Source: Corythucha ciliata (lineage: Eukaryota > Arthropoda > Insecta > Hemiptera > Tingidae). From it: a stretch of DNA of 64,000 nucleotides. Positions 46,241 to 58,044 of the stretch are shown here, in pieces (within the stretch, counting starts at the first letter, position 1; every line of letters starts with the position of its first letter). The stretch covers positions 33,046,001 through 33,110,000 of the forward strand of contig CM075943.1 in the NCBI GenBank assembly GCA_038030265.1, given 5' to 3'. The notes under the pieces are model-generated. The model had not been told where the DNA came from. It saw nothing but the letters and a program-made list of their open reading frames with translations, and did not search any database. The translations under genes and the position numbers were made by a program.

Positions 46241-48058
46241 GGGAACATGGAAGTATAGTGTGGTCCTCCACACAACCTGAATCATCAATCACGCAGTCTT
46301 CATTCCTCAAACACCAAAATTTCCATAACCCTAAATCCAAAAAAATTATTCGTCGCACATAATCAATAATCAACCCTCAGCCCACATCGACTAATCTTCA
46401 ATTACCGACCCTTATCCATCAACGATTATAACCATCTATCGTCACTCAATTTTCAATCCTTCTTCAATTTTTTGTCTTCGTTCTTTCATAGCAATAAATC
46501 AAAAAATAGAAAACATTCCAAAATGCAATACTTGGAGGAAAACAGGCGATTTTAGGACTTTTGACCATTTTGGAACAACAATGTCTAATGGCTGTAGCCC
46601 GTTCCATATTCATCGTGGAAAACAACTTTACACACAAAATTTGTTGGAAATTTATCGCTCAACAAGTTTTGTGAGTGAAGATTTTCCTCGAAAGTAACTC
46701 ATTTTCGGGATATGTAGTAGAAACTAAAAGAAGTGCTAAAAAATTTCGGTTTTTGGGCTGCCAAAAATTGAACGAGCTTTTAGAGTTCGCATTTTTTTTC
46801 TCTAACTTCTGACCTACACATACAAGATGGCAAAAAAATGCCCGTAGGGAACATGGAAGTATAGTGTGGTCCTCCACACAACCTGAATCATCAATCACGC
46901 AGTCTTCATTCCTCAAACACCAAAATTTCCATAACCCTAAATCCAAAAAAATTATTCGTCGCACATAATCAATAATCAACCCTCAGCCCACATCGACTAA
47001 TCTTCAATTACCGACCCTTATCCATCAACGATTATAACCATCTATCGTCACTCAATTTTCAATCCTTCTTCAATTTTTTGTCTTCGTTCTTTCATAGCAA
47101 TAAATCAAAAAATAGAAAACATTCCAAAATGCAATACTTGGAGGAAAACAGGCGATTTTAGGACTTTTGACCATTTTGGAACAACAATGTCTAATGGCTG
47201 TAGCCCGTTCCATATTCATCGTGGAAAACAACTTTACACACAAAATTTGTTGGAAATTTATCGCTCAACAAGTTTTGTGAGTGAAGATTTTCCTCGAAAG
47301 TAACTCATTTTCGGGATATGTAGTAGAAACTAAAAGAAGTGCTAAAAAATTTCGGTTTTTGGGCTGCCAAAAATTGAACGAGCTTTTAGAGTTCGCATTT
47401 TTTTTCTCTAACTTCTGACCTACACATACAAGATGGCAAAAAAATGCCCGTAGGGAACATGGAAGTATAGTGTGGTCCTCCACACAACCTGAATCATCAA
47501 TCACGCAGTCTTCATTCCTCAAACACCAAAATTTCCATAACCCTAAATCCAAAAAAATTATTCGTCGCACATAATCAATAATCAACCCTCAGCCCACATC
47601 GACTAATCTTCAATTACCGACCCTTATCCATCAACGATTATAACCATCTATCGTCACTCAATTTTCAATCCTTCTTCAATTTTTTGTCTTCGTTCTTTCA
47701 TAGCAATAAATCAAAAAATAGAAAACATTCCAAAATGCAATACTTAGAGGAAAACAGGCGATTTTAGGACTTTTGACCATTTTGGAACAACAATGTCTAA
47801 AGGCTGTAGCCCGTTCCATATTCATCGTGGAAAACAACTTTACACACAAAATTTGTTGGAAATTTATCGCTCAACAAGTTTTGTGAGTGAAGATTTTCCT
47901 CGAAAGTAACTCATTTTCGGGATATGTAGTAGAAACTAAAAGAAGTGCTAAAAAATTTCGGATTTTGGGCTGCCAAAAATTGAACGAGCTTTTAGAGTTC
48001 GCATTTTTTTTCTCAAACTTCTGACCTACACATACAAGATGGCAAAAAAATGCCCGTA
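46241..48058. repeat. Tandem array, 3 x 606 bp
   Basis: Units 46241-46846, 46847-47452 and 47453-48058 begin GGGAACATGGAAGTATAG and have identical length; the first two look nearly base-for-base the same. A fourth unit of equal length (44664-45269) lies across the DINE-like insertion. Copy 1 of the repeat has a single longer version. Confidence 0.93.
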
Positions 48059-48840
48059 GGGAACATGGAAGTGAAAGGGGTTTGTTTTCGGCACCGTTGT
48101 AGTGAATTCGCATGGAAATTGAACGAGAAATCTTAACAAAATAGTTACAAAATTCGAGGAACAATTGTTTCGAAGTTAATACCAAAAATATTATTCTGCT
48201 ACGGGGAGAACATGCCTGGGAAATGATTTACCTTCAAAACAAAGGTCATATTCGCGTTTGTCATGCCAAGAAACAACTAGATTTAGATTACTATGTAAAT
48301 CTGTGGCAAATAATTTTTGACGTAGTCACGCCAAATCGATCTTCTCCCACAATTTTCTCTTAATCTCAGTTTTGTTTGGGTACAAATATTTGCAATTAAG
48401 ATACAAAGGGGCTCTAGAGGCCCTTTTCGGCAATTTTGACCGTCATTTTTTGCTACTGGTCCTTTTGCGCTAAAAACGACGATTTTGGCCAAAAAAAAAA
48501 GTTGCATTTTTTCGGCAACATTGTGGTCAATTCGCAAGGAAATTTCACGAGGAATCCGAAAAAAATATCAAAAAAATTCTGGAATGACTTGTTCTGAAGT
48601 TATATCCAAAAACGACATTTCGGTACGGGGAGAACATGTCCGATAAATGATTTTTTCTCGAAACAAAAGTCAGATTTGTGCTTCTCATACTAAGAAATAG
48701 CCAGGTTTTCATTTTCATGCAATTTATCGAAAAAAAAGCGAGAGACCGTCAGACCGACGACATGCCAAAGAGGTTGTACATTATGAATGTGATGTCAGCT
48801 CGGACTCGATTTTTTTCACGAACACACACTTCCATTCTTT

Positions 48841-49107
48841 TTTACATTGGCCACACCAATAATTTGTGGAACCACGTCATGCCGTGTTTTCTTGCAAGTG
48901 TAACCCGAGCACATGTCGTCACAGCAGAAGGCACAATTTTTCGGCCTCAGTACTAAAAACAAAGTCGTATATCAATCATCGAATAGTCAACCCACAACTT
49001 TTCCATTGGAGGGAGAACTCTATATTTTCCTGTTGGAATAATCAGTGAATGGCCTAAGTTTTCGTACGGCACTCAGGGAAATTTTACGACCTGTAAGTTA
49101 GAATTTA
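48841..49107. other. No recognised feature
   Basis: Intron sequence between the large repeat and a SINE. Confidence 0.35.
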
Positions 49108-49395
49108 GCGCACCTCGATGGTGTAATGGATACAATGCTCGCTTCGCAACTCAGCGGGCCTGGGTTCGAATCCAGCCATTGCCCATTACACTATAAGGCT
49201 GCGGCGAGCTGTGACACGGCACACTCGGCATCGTGTAGGCGTTCCCGGCGGTGTGCGTTCAACAAACCGCGCACCGATGGAAACGCCCGCCGTAGTGAAG
49301 TGCACAGTTAGATCTGGGTATGGCGTAGAAGCCCAATGGAGGCTTAGGTGCCTGCCGGGTTCAAAGCCTGGCGCCCCCAACAACAACAAGTTAGA
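49108..49395 (+). mobile_element. tRNA-derived SINE
   Basis: A-box-like GATGGTGTAATGG and perfect B box GGTTCGAATCC at 49163-49173, spaced as in a tRNA, then a GC-rich body with GCCGTAGTGAAGTGCACAG. Near the 3' end is a second B-box-like GGGTTCAAAGCC, and the element ends CCCCCAACAACAACAAG. Two Pol III boxes suggest a dimeric structure. The minus-strand frame GAPGFEPG is the usual shadow of a tRNA B box. Confidence 0.7.
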
Positions 49396-50474
49396 ATTTA
49401 CTAGGGGTTTCTTGAAAAAACTACGGGGTAGCTGTGATAGTTAAGTAAGGACACTTTGTTGTTCGCATGTGTCGAAGTAACATTGACGATGGCCTCAAGC
49501 ACATTTTACATAAAAAATTCAGCCTGGTTTTTCCGTGCACATTTTATGTTGAGAATTTAAACTTGCTGAATACTTGTGCTGTGAGCGTATGCATAAGCTT
49601 CCTTTGATAGTGGTGCAAATAAGAAAAATCTCGCGCTTATCAACACGAAAATTTGTTGTTTGTTCTGTCTTTGATTTGACGAAACGAATTACTCGGTTGT
49701 TTCGTATATTGTTTCCAAACCTGTAATCTAGGTGGCTGTCACCGGTATATTTGAAATAGCATATGAAATACTGGGTGATTTAGGAGGAGATGCATGTACT
49801 GAAGTATGTTGTAGTACTAGGTAAGTAAGTAGTTATATAAGATTTGCGTCAAAAATCTCCCTATGAGCATAGGGTCGCGAAGGCTTTCCTTCTGAGATAC
49901 CCGTAAAATTGTGTTTATTCAGCGACTGCCTACTTTTTCTGCGAAAACTCGATTTCAGGGCCCAACCGCTGAGCTTGGAACAAAACTGTTGACTTTTTTG
50001 AAATGAGCACAAAATTTCACTTCAAAAAACAGTGTTCTACATCGTACCTAAGAATTTTTTTATGATTTTCCGCAAATGATGAAAGTTAATTTTTTGAAAT
50101 TTCTCTTATATTTCAGCGACTGTTCCCTACCAAAGTTACAATGCTTCCACAATATGGCCCCTACACCAGAAAAACATGTCCGTTTTGTGCGCTTTCCAAT
50201 GACCACCTTAAAATTGAAGTTGTTCCAACTTTGAGGTAGATATAACTCGTAAAATCCGAAAAAACAAGTGAAAAGTTTACACAAAATAATAGTTGATCCG
50301 TTAACACAAAAGTTGACGCCCTTGATTAACGATTAACAAATTCACGAGTTTGTGATTGGAATTTACCTCGAATGGTAAATAAATAAGGTATTTTTTCCCC
50401 GTCTTGAGACCACTTATATCTTAGAGTCGTTTTATCCACTGCGGGCCTGGGGCAATGGAGAACTTGCCTATTTT
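49396..50474. other. No recognised gene
   Basis: Intron sequence; short frames only. Confidence 0.35.
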
Positions 50475-51616
50475 TAGTGCATTTCATTCTGAAAATGCAC
50501 TATTGGTCTCGTCGTGATGGTGGCAAACATGGGTCATGTCATGTTTTTTTCACGTTTCAGAACCTCTAGAACACCAATTCAGTGGTCTCCGGAATTCATA
50601 TATATATCTATAATTCTTTATATATATATAATATTATGGCCGTTTTCTTGTTAGCACGATAACTCTCGTAGAAATTAATTTAGCGGAACGCGCTTTGGCA
50701 CAAAAATCAGTAGTCATAAGACACCGGTCGGTATTGCATTTGGGCCAAATCGGTCAAGTAGGAGGGGGGGAAAATAGGGCCTGAAGTCGTCAAAAATCAC
50801 TAAAAATCACGAGTTTATTCTAGAAGCATCATATTCAGTACGTATACTCCATGTTAGACTAGCCTTTGATTCCAATTTTAATTTTTTGAAAAAGTCAAAA
50901 GGGAGGGGGTTGTGCCCCCGGGGTGGAAATAAGTGTGTGATCACGTTAGCACGATAACTTTCGTAAAAATTAATTTAGCGGAACGCGCTTTGGCAAAAAA
51001 ATCAGTAGTCATAAGACCCCGGTCGGTATTGCATTTGGGCCAAATCGGTCAAGGTGGTGGGGGGGAAAATAGGGGTTGAAATGGTAAAAAAATCACTAAA
51101 AATCACCAGTTGATTCTAGAAGCATCATATTCGGTACGTATACTCCATGTTAAAGTAGCCTTCGATTCCAATTTTAATTTTTTGAAAAAGTCGAGGTGGA
51201 GGGGGTGATGTCTCCGGGGTGAAAGTAAGTGTGAGGCCTTGTAAGCACGATAACTCTCGTAGAAATTAATTTAGCGGAACGCGCTTTATCTAAAAAAATC
51301 AGTAGTCATAAGATCCCGGTCGGTATTGTATTTGGGCCAAATCGGTCATGGTGGAGGGGGGTAAATAGGGGTTGAAATGGTAAAAAAATCACTACAAATC
51401 ACCAGTTGATTCCAGAAGCATTATATTCGGTATGATGATTCCATTTTGAAATAGCCTTTGATTCCCATTAAGTTCAGCTTAAACAAACCCGGCAGCAAAC
51501 ATTAATGAAAAATTAATGAAACAAATCATGGTCTCAACATTACTACTTCTGGGACGGCTTAGGGTATCCGTACACAAAATGAAATGCACTCTTTCCGACC
51601 GCCAGCTGCCGGAGCG

Positions 51617-51617
<1 letters not shown>
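50475..51617 (+). mobile_element. DINE/Helentron-like element, copy D (complete)
   Basis: Starts TTTTAGTGCATTTCATTC. It then has the GGTCTCG block, a (TA)n region near 50600-50630, three tandem units of ~296 bp (TAGCACGATAAC blocks near 50651, 50946 and 51244), GACGGCTTAGGGTATCCGTA, the subterminal repeat AATGAAATGCACT (about 51578-51590) and the 3' hairpin CCGACCGCCAGCTGCCGG. A T44 run follows. Confidence 0.85.

Positions 51618-51618
<1 letters not shown>

Positions 51619-51662
<44 letters not shown>
51619..51662. repeat. T44 homopolymer
   Basis: Forty-four consecutive T directly after the DINE-like 3' hairpin; the other copies have about 7 T or a few A/T at this point. Length may be affected by sequencing. 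Confidence 0.85.
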
Positions 51663-51664
<2 letters not shown>

Positions 51665-52052
51665 TCGCTCATGGTGTTCTTTGATAGAAGTTATTGAGAA
51701 AAGAGTAGGAAAAAGTAAAAAAATCGCGCTGGAAATATTTTAAATTAATGAGTTTCGCGGAGGAGGGGGTTTTGACTGAAATGACCATGTGACGCCAATA
51801 CCACTAGCGAGTTTTGACAATTGACAGGCTTATCACAAGCAACCGAACCTGAACGCTGGTTTTCCAGAGGTTGGAAGCTCGTCGCCCACTAATCTATTAT
51901 ACTTATTAATCTATTATCCGTAAATTATTATTATTATTAAACGTTTAATCTTGCGTAGTGGTAAGGGGTCAATATTCTTCTCCCGATGCCCTCACCCATC
52001 CAAGGTTATTTGCGTTATTATTTGGGTTACCCTACTCAATTTTTTGTTTCAG

Positions 52053-52193
52053 GAACCAAATTTCTATGCAGTGAAGTGATAGCGCCCGTGAAGAGTGAAG
52101 CTGATGATATTTGTTTGTACATAATTAATTTCGAGGATCTCTCCTCTCCCAAAAGCCCGGTGGACGAGCCATCTAATCATAGGCTTAGCAAAT
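52053..52193 (+). CDS. sei: ERG-type K+ channel exon: end of PAS domain
   Basis: Next coding exon of the ERG channel. It starts after TTTTTTGTTTCAG, and its first two bases complete the glycine codon split in the exon at 29786-30016, giving RKDG-TKFLCSEVIAPVKSE and then CLYIINFEDLS, the last strands of the PAS domain, where hERG reads FLCLVDVVPVKN and ILNFEVV. A Ser/Pro-rich stretch (SSPKSPVDEPSNHRLSK) follows. I chose the donor GTACGT at 52194 (141 nt, leaving in phase 1) because it keeps the frame open into the exon at 63190. A stronger-looking donor, GTAAGT at 52198, would add four bases and create TGA in the next exon. The identity depends on both joins fitting. Confidence 0.9.
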
Positions 52194-52689
52194 GTACGTA
52201 AGTTTAATAACACTTTTTCTATACTTTTTTCTAGAAATAAGTACCTATATGAACAGCTCGCAAGTTATTTAACAAAACGATTCCAGGGGCATTGGGCAGC
52301 CATGTTTATCTTATTCAGAAAAGTGTAGATTTGTGGAAGACTGAGAAGGAAAGATGTTGGAGTTTTTCAGGTGTTTTATCGACCCCCTCCGACCATACCA
52401 ATGCCTATTCGGCATCGAGTAACTTATCGTTGTATTTCTGCACCAATCCTGGTTTTCAGAGACTCAATGAAACCAACATAATACATTTAGATATAATAAA
52501 ATGTAGTCCGCGATAGAAATTCAAAATCAACTATAAACATTTGATTGTTTGGTGCTTGAATTTCCCCTGCCGACCACAATCACAGAAGACTTCAGTAAGC
52601 GATGTATACCTACATTGTACCTGGAACATAGAGGGCTACACACATTTAAAATTACCCCCTCCCATCCAATCAAGAACAGAGCCCTACTT

Positions 52690-53420
52690 TTCCCGACAGG
52701 CTTTCTTTACACCGAGGACCAGAATTCGTCGTTTTCAATCCCCCCCCCCCCAACCAGTAAACTGAAATTTCGAGGATTCGGCACCTTAAAAAAGTCAATT
52801 ATGCGGGCTTAGCTTTTTCAACAGACGAGTTTCACGGATTTGGATCTCATTGAACCCAATTTCGCAGGTTCTGCTCAATCAAAAAGCAAATTATTTAGGA
52901 AAGCGTTCCTATAAAGCCAATTTTGAGTGTTCGACGGCCCTTTCAAAACCCAAGTTACCTATGTAAACTTGGGAGGCACAGATCAAAATTTCGCAGGATT
53001 GATTTCCAAAAATGCCAATTTTGCGGAGTTGGCTAGATTCAGAAGTCCAATTTACGGGTTCAAAAAGATAATTTCACACATTTGAAAGACTTTGCTCTTT
53101 CGAAGTTGAAATTTCTCATATTCAGCACTAACAGAACCCAATTTTACTGTTCTGGCTAATTTGACAACCAATTTCGTCTTTGGGTCCATAAAAAACAATG
53201 CAATCCCGGTGGCATGGCTCTTTCAAACCCCACATTTCCCGGATCTAGCACATCAGACGCCAATAGGCTTGGCTTATTGGCTGCTTAAAAGACACGTATT
53301 TCACGTATTTAAAATTAAAACTTTCGTGGTGCTTGTTCATTTTGTGATTTTGAAGAACAATGTTACGGGTCTGGTTCCATTCATAAACACAATTCATCAC
53401 GGTCTTAAAATTTAAAATTA
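52690..53420. repeat. Quasi-periodic tract 2 (CCAATTT-G-GG units)
   Basis: Blocks of the form CCAATTTCGCAGG, CCAATTTTGAG, CCAATTTTGCGGAG, CCAATTTACGGG and CCCAATTTTAC recur about every 40-45 bp with strong divergence. Confidence 0.5.
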
Positions 53421-56400
53421 AAATTTAGAAGTCTGCCAGAAGTAAGAGGAAGTATTTGCGCTCATAATTACTGACATTGTTGTGCAAGGTGCGAACGATA
53501 ATAGGCTAAAATCGCCATAAACTGAAAAAAGAATAATTATAAATAAACATGTGTGAGTTGCTGGAGAGCGGAGGTTTCCTAGATACCCTTTCACGCTCTC
53601 TCATTTTAAATCTCTTGAGGTCGTATCCTATCGTGAGAGCGCAGATTTTTTTATTTCAATAATAGGAATTCTTTTCTGAGACATAATATTGACTTCGGCA
53701 GCTCACGAAAGCATTGGGGAAAATGAGTTTATCGAAACCAATTGTATTCCATTGAAGTTACGTTGTTGTTGTTGTAGTCGTCACGAAAGTTGTTGGGTAG
53801 TTGATAAATGTCTTCAGTATGTTTCCATAGTCGTATAAAGGGCTCGAATAAAACTGTCTGTAAAAACGTTTGTGATTGATTTTGTTTCACTGAGGATGTG
53901 TCAAAGACGTTTTCCACGGGGACTTGAAGCGGAATTTGATGCGGGGAGAGTTCTGCGAAAGGTGGGAGACAGTCAGCGTCGCGAAAGAAAATAACTCAGT
54001 CAACATTTGAACTGGGGAGTGAGTCCGTGATTAGGATTAGGTGTTGTGAACTCCTAAGATAGAACTCATGTTGGTTATTATTTAAGCCACTGATGGAAAG
54101 GGACGGTAAGGGGTGATTGACATATTTGGATTTCCACTCACACTCTCTCTTTCTTGCGTGCTATTGTCACCTTGTGGGGAAGGGTTGTGTTTGTGATGCG
54201 ATGCAGCTGGGACGTTTATTTTTAAAAAAGATATCGTGTATAAAAGTTCTGGCCCTTCCCTTTTTCTAGAGCAGTTATTTTCATTCGTAGGCTCCCTAAT
54301 ATATTCAACAAAATAATGTTTAGTGTAAAACGTAATTAATTCACTAAATTACTTAAACACGCCCCAGCTAACAGTCGTGAGTTCTCCTCTATTGTTAGTT
54401 CTTTTTCTCTCGTGGAATGAATTCGGCGTGAAATTGGTATGAAGAAGAAATGCTGTGTTATCCTTGTTTTCCGAAATATTGTCTTTCATAAGAAAGATTA
54501 AGTGGTGATTTGAAATTGAAACTGAAACGCCGCTTCGGATATCGAGGGTAAGTAGGCGACGATTTAACCCGTTTATTTTGGGAACCTATAATTGACTTGT
54601 CAGTCAGATTTACAGCGCCCCGTCATCATTTATTCTTCAATTTTTCAATTCGACTACTTAGTATGTACTTCAATACGTCACAATTACATGAACTCACTCT
54701 ACGCCATTTATTTCGGTTTCATGTCATATGAACGTGAAAATGATTTAACGCGTTCCTATTGCTTAGTTTCCTTCGGAATGGGGATTGAGTCAAAGAGTGA
54801 GGAACGGGGAGAGAGGTTGGAATGGGGGCTTTGTTTCTCCATGCGCGAAAAAAAAAAAAAAAATGAATGAAGAGATAGAAATAAAAAATGAAGAGTGTGA
54901 TACGCACATACACTACACATGCATATTGCTAGAGAACGAATCGTTGTTGACTGTTGAACCATGAGCTTAGAGGTTTATACAGGGTGGATCCGTATAAGTG
55001 TGACAAAAATTTTTGGGTAAAACTACGTTAAAAGTGGAGTAAAATGGTACCTTCGGAAGTGTCCTGCGTCGATCCGTTTTGGAGTTTTTTTTGTTTTTTT
55101 TTGTGTTTAAGAAAGTAACCAGTGCTTGCTTCAAAAAATCCGCAGTTTCTCGGCTTATATCGCACCAAATCCAAAAAGTGATGCAATTTTAGAAACTACG
55201 GAACATTTCGTTTAGGATATAGAGGCCATTTTATTGCTTGAAATAATCGTCAACACCCAGAAATCTGGCATTTTTTCCATAAATTTACGTGTCCTCTAAA
55301 ATTTGTCCGTTTTACGAAAAGTCGCTGTACCCAAACAGCTTTCTCAACAGATTTTCGGTGTATCACAAAAACTTCCCCGTCTTCTAAGTTTCCTTTTGGC
55401 GTGTTCACATTTCATATTACCACTGACGTTTCTCACAAAAACGTCACGAGAATGCACAAAAACCGTGTTTTCACGAAACATGGACCATTGTCTACGGTAT
55501 TCGTGAAGGGTGCAGGGAGATCGGCAGTAAGTGAGAATAGGATATCTTGCCATGTAAATGCCACGTAAATTGTGTGAAGGTGGACTTTGAAAAGGAAAAA
55601 AAATCAACGCTCAGGAGGGGGGTCGAGGAACCATATGGTTCAAATCATCGATGATAGTAGCGAGGTATCGAAGATCACATCGCAGTGAGGGTGCTTCACC
55701 ATGAACAGTTCCATACAATTTATTGATGTTTGTTCTTCATCGATGTTTCATCGGGGCATCGCTCATCGAGGTATCGCAGTGAAGATGATTCACTATGAAC
55801 GCACCCTTAGCGTTGAATCTGTATGAATACGATGCCCCTATTTAAAATGTTATTCCGTGGCGGACGGGCTTCTTCGACATACACATTATGAAATTTGTTT
55901 GGTTATAACGTGAATATCGAATGTTCATGTTGCAAATCTCAATCAGAGCTACAGAGGAAGAGAATAAAGTCTTATAGAATGGCCCGGGGGCTGACTGATA
56001 TAGGCCATAGACCACGTTGTGAAGTGGAAAGACGGGGGGGGGGGCATTTAATTGCACGACCGAAAAGGGAAACACACGACAGGAGTATAAAGGTCTATCC
56101 ACATACATCAGGGCCGTCTCTACTGGAGTTGGAGCCCCGGGCCCGAAATAACATTGGGCCCCCTCGGTATTTCAAATTATTTCGCAAAAGTAACTACTTC
56201 GCTTAAAAAACCGTATGTACTGTGATGTTCGGGTAAAGAGATGGGTGATTTAAAGTCAATTTTCCCAATTTTTGAGAAATATCGATATAAAATTCAGCCA
56301 CTTGCCTGGCCACGTCTTTTTTCACTTTCATCTGTGAACAATGGGCGTAGCCAGAGGGGGTCAGGGGGTATTTACCCTCCACTAGACTCGAAATTGAAGT

Positions 56401-56440
56401 CGCAGTGAGGCAGCTGCCCACTCATAGATAATGCCTTCAA
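53421..56440. other. 3-kb intron stretch without recognised genes
   Basis: TACAGGGTGGATCCGTATAA at 54979 looks like one end of a MITE without a visible partner. A pair of diverged repeats (GAGGTATCG then ATCGCAGTGA) lies at 55660-55790. An A-run is near 54848 and a G-run near 56035. Confidence 0.35.
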
Positions 56441-57030
56441 AAAGTACAAATCACACACCAGTCACCACTGATTTTGTGGGGTTTCCTAAATCAAAAGATT
56501 TTGCTCGCAAAAAAATACATTTTTGTGGGTCTGCCTCACCATAAAATTATTTCCCGAATTTCGCCCACTAAAAAAAAATTTTTTTTGTACCTCACAAACC
56601 AATTTCGTTGGGTGGCGTAAATTAAAACAGACCAATTTAATGGATTTTGCGCCCTGAAACCCCATTTTTGCAGGTCTTACTCACTAAAAAAAAAACGTGT
56701 TCACTGATTGGATTTGCATACGTGGTCCGTTGGATTTGCTCGCTATTTTATGAAGGGCCTTGGCTCACTAAAACGCTAATTTCGAGGTGTTTTCTAGCAG
56801 AAGAACCAAAACCCTAATTTCATGAGTTTTGGGCTTGATGAAAACTAAATTTCGTGTGAAATGATCTATTTCACAGATTTGGCTTTCTAAAAAACTTTAT
56901 TGTTAAATTCAAAAGCTCGTAAAAACCCCTAGCTCCGAAATACCCAATTTGATGACCCCATCATTACCAAATTTCATGTGATCTCCTTAGAAAAGCTGCC
57001 CTTTCCTAAGATCTACGCTTGATGAATGAA
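56441..57030. repeat. Quasi-periodic tract 3
   Basis: Diverged units of 40-50 bp with TTTTGTGGGG/TTTTGCAGG followed by CTCACTAAAAAA or similar. Same style as tracts 1 and 2, but a different core word. Confidence 0.45.
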
Positions 57031-57267
57031 TGAACTACGCGAATTGAATTAATTGTATGAATGAATGAATTGCGCGTATTGAATGAACTACGCGATTGTT
57101 GAAAGCTATAACTACACAGTTTACGCAGGTCTGCGAGTTCCTGGCAGGGAGTCATTCGTCAGGGGCGAGTCCAGTTTTGGCGGGCTAAATTACCGTCCCA
57201 GCCTCAGGAGACGAAAATTATTCTTTAAAACTTTCTCGGGGAAAAAATTGTCAGTTATTGGGCGGAA

Positions 57268-57352
57268 AATCCGGAATAGAATCGAACCACCGTTTCCCGG
57301 CAGAGATGGTTTGACGGTTAACGATCCTTTATCTGCGCTAATTCAGTTTCTG
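57268..57352 (-). repeat. Possible tRNA-derived SINE fragment
   Basis: On the minus strand: A-box-like TTAGCGCAGATAAAGG and B box GGTTCGATTCT, spaced about as in a tRNA, with CCGTCAAACC between. Stems are poor. Confidence 0.4.
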
Positions 57353-57479
57353 GGGTCGAATTGGCGATTTCTCGTGCCGGATGAATTAGAGTTATGTTAT
57401 TGTCACGTGAACCTCCCCACCCCCAAGATCAAAGGCTCGATACGCCCCTGCAATAAACTAGCGATTTTTCCACTTTTAT

Positions 57480-57860
57480 CCAAAAATTAGCGTTTTCCTA
57501 AATTTGTATCCTCGAATTGGCGTTTTCTCTTTTTTAGCTGTGAAAAGCGCTTTTCATACATTTTAGTCAACGATATGAGTTTTTTTTTTATTTTAGTCAT
57601 GAATTAGCAATTTCTTTCGTTTTAGCACTCTATCTCAGCCATGAATTTTCTCAATTCTGGCTGTGAGTGAGTGCTTTTTCTTGATTTTAGCCGTGAAGTC
57701 GTATTGCTCTATTTTAGCCCAGAATCAGCGTTTTTAAAAATCAATATTAATTGCGGAAGGGCCCATATTCTCAATTTCAGCCAATAATTAGCCATTTTTA
57801 TCAATTTAACCGAGAATCAGGGTTTATCTCTATTTTCGCCACGAATTAGCTATTAGCCAT
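57480..57860. repeat. Quasi-periodic tract 4 (TTTTAGCC-TGAATTAGC units)
   Basis: Units such as TTTTAGTCATGAATTAGC, CTCAGCCATGAATTTTC, TTTTAGCCGTGAAGTCG, TTTTAGCCCAGAATCAGC and TTTCAGCCAATAATTAGCC recur every 35-50 bp. This is the clearest of the four tracts. Confidence 0.6.
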
Positions 57861-58044
57861 CACTAGAACATTTGGACTCATAAAACTCCATTGAAAGCTG
57901 TCTTATGCTCTGGATGTTTTGTTGTCTCCCAGCGTCTTCTGCAGAATTTTTTTTTATGGGGCGGAGTTGATTTATGCGGTGCGAGTACTAACTTTAGCTG
58001 TATTTGATGATGCTATTGTTGCCGCTGTTTGGACATTTCTGGTT

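Larger units (their letters stand above)
44497..48840 (-). repeat. Large unclassified repeat, copy 2, expanded and invaded
   Basis: Inverted relative to copy 1 (5511-7376). Parts: 44497-44663 (outer end with one hairpin arm), a 606-bp unit (44664-45269), 45270-45655, a DINE-like insertion (45656-46235), three tandem 606-bp units (46241-48058) and the other end (48059-48840, matching about 5640-6400). Repeated open frames of 104-106 codons in the units are a by-product of the tandem copies; they show no known domain. Confidence 0.88.
30017..52052 (+). other. ERG channel intron (about 22.0 kb)
   Basis: Phase-1 intron, GTAAGA to TTTCAG, between the two PAS exons. It holds a hAT element, two quasi-periodic tracts, a MITE copy, GC-rich inverted repeats around a DINE-like element, a Penelope-like fragment, the large 606-bp-unit repeat, a SINE and a further DINE-like element. 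No other host exon was recognised in it on either strand. Confidence 0.85.

Noticed and set aside
46659..47585. Repeated identical 106-codon minus-strand frames as a tandem gene family
   Set aside because: They coincide with 606-bp non-coding repeat units. The frame is not kept in all copies (copy 1 splits it), and the peptide has no recognisable domain.
49186..49389. 67-codon minus-strand frame with GAPGFEPGRH
   Set aside because: GFEPG is the usual reverse-strand translation of a tRNA B box; it lies inside the SINE.
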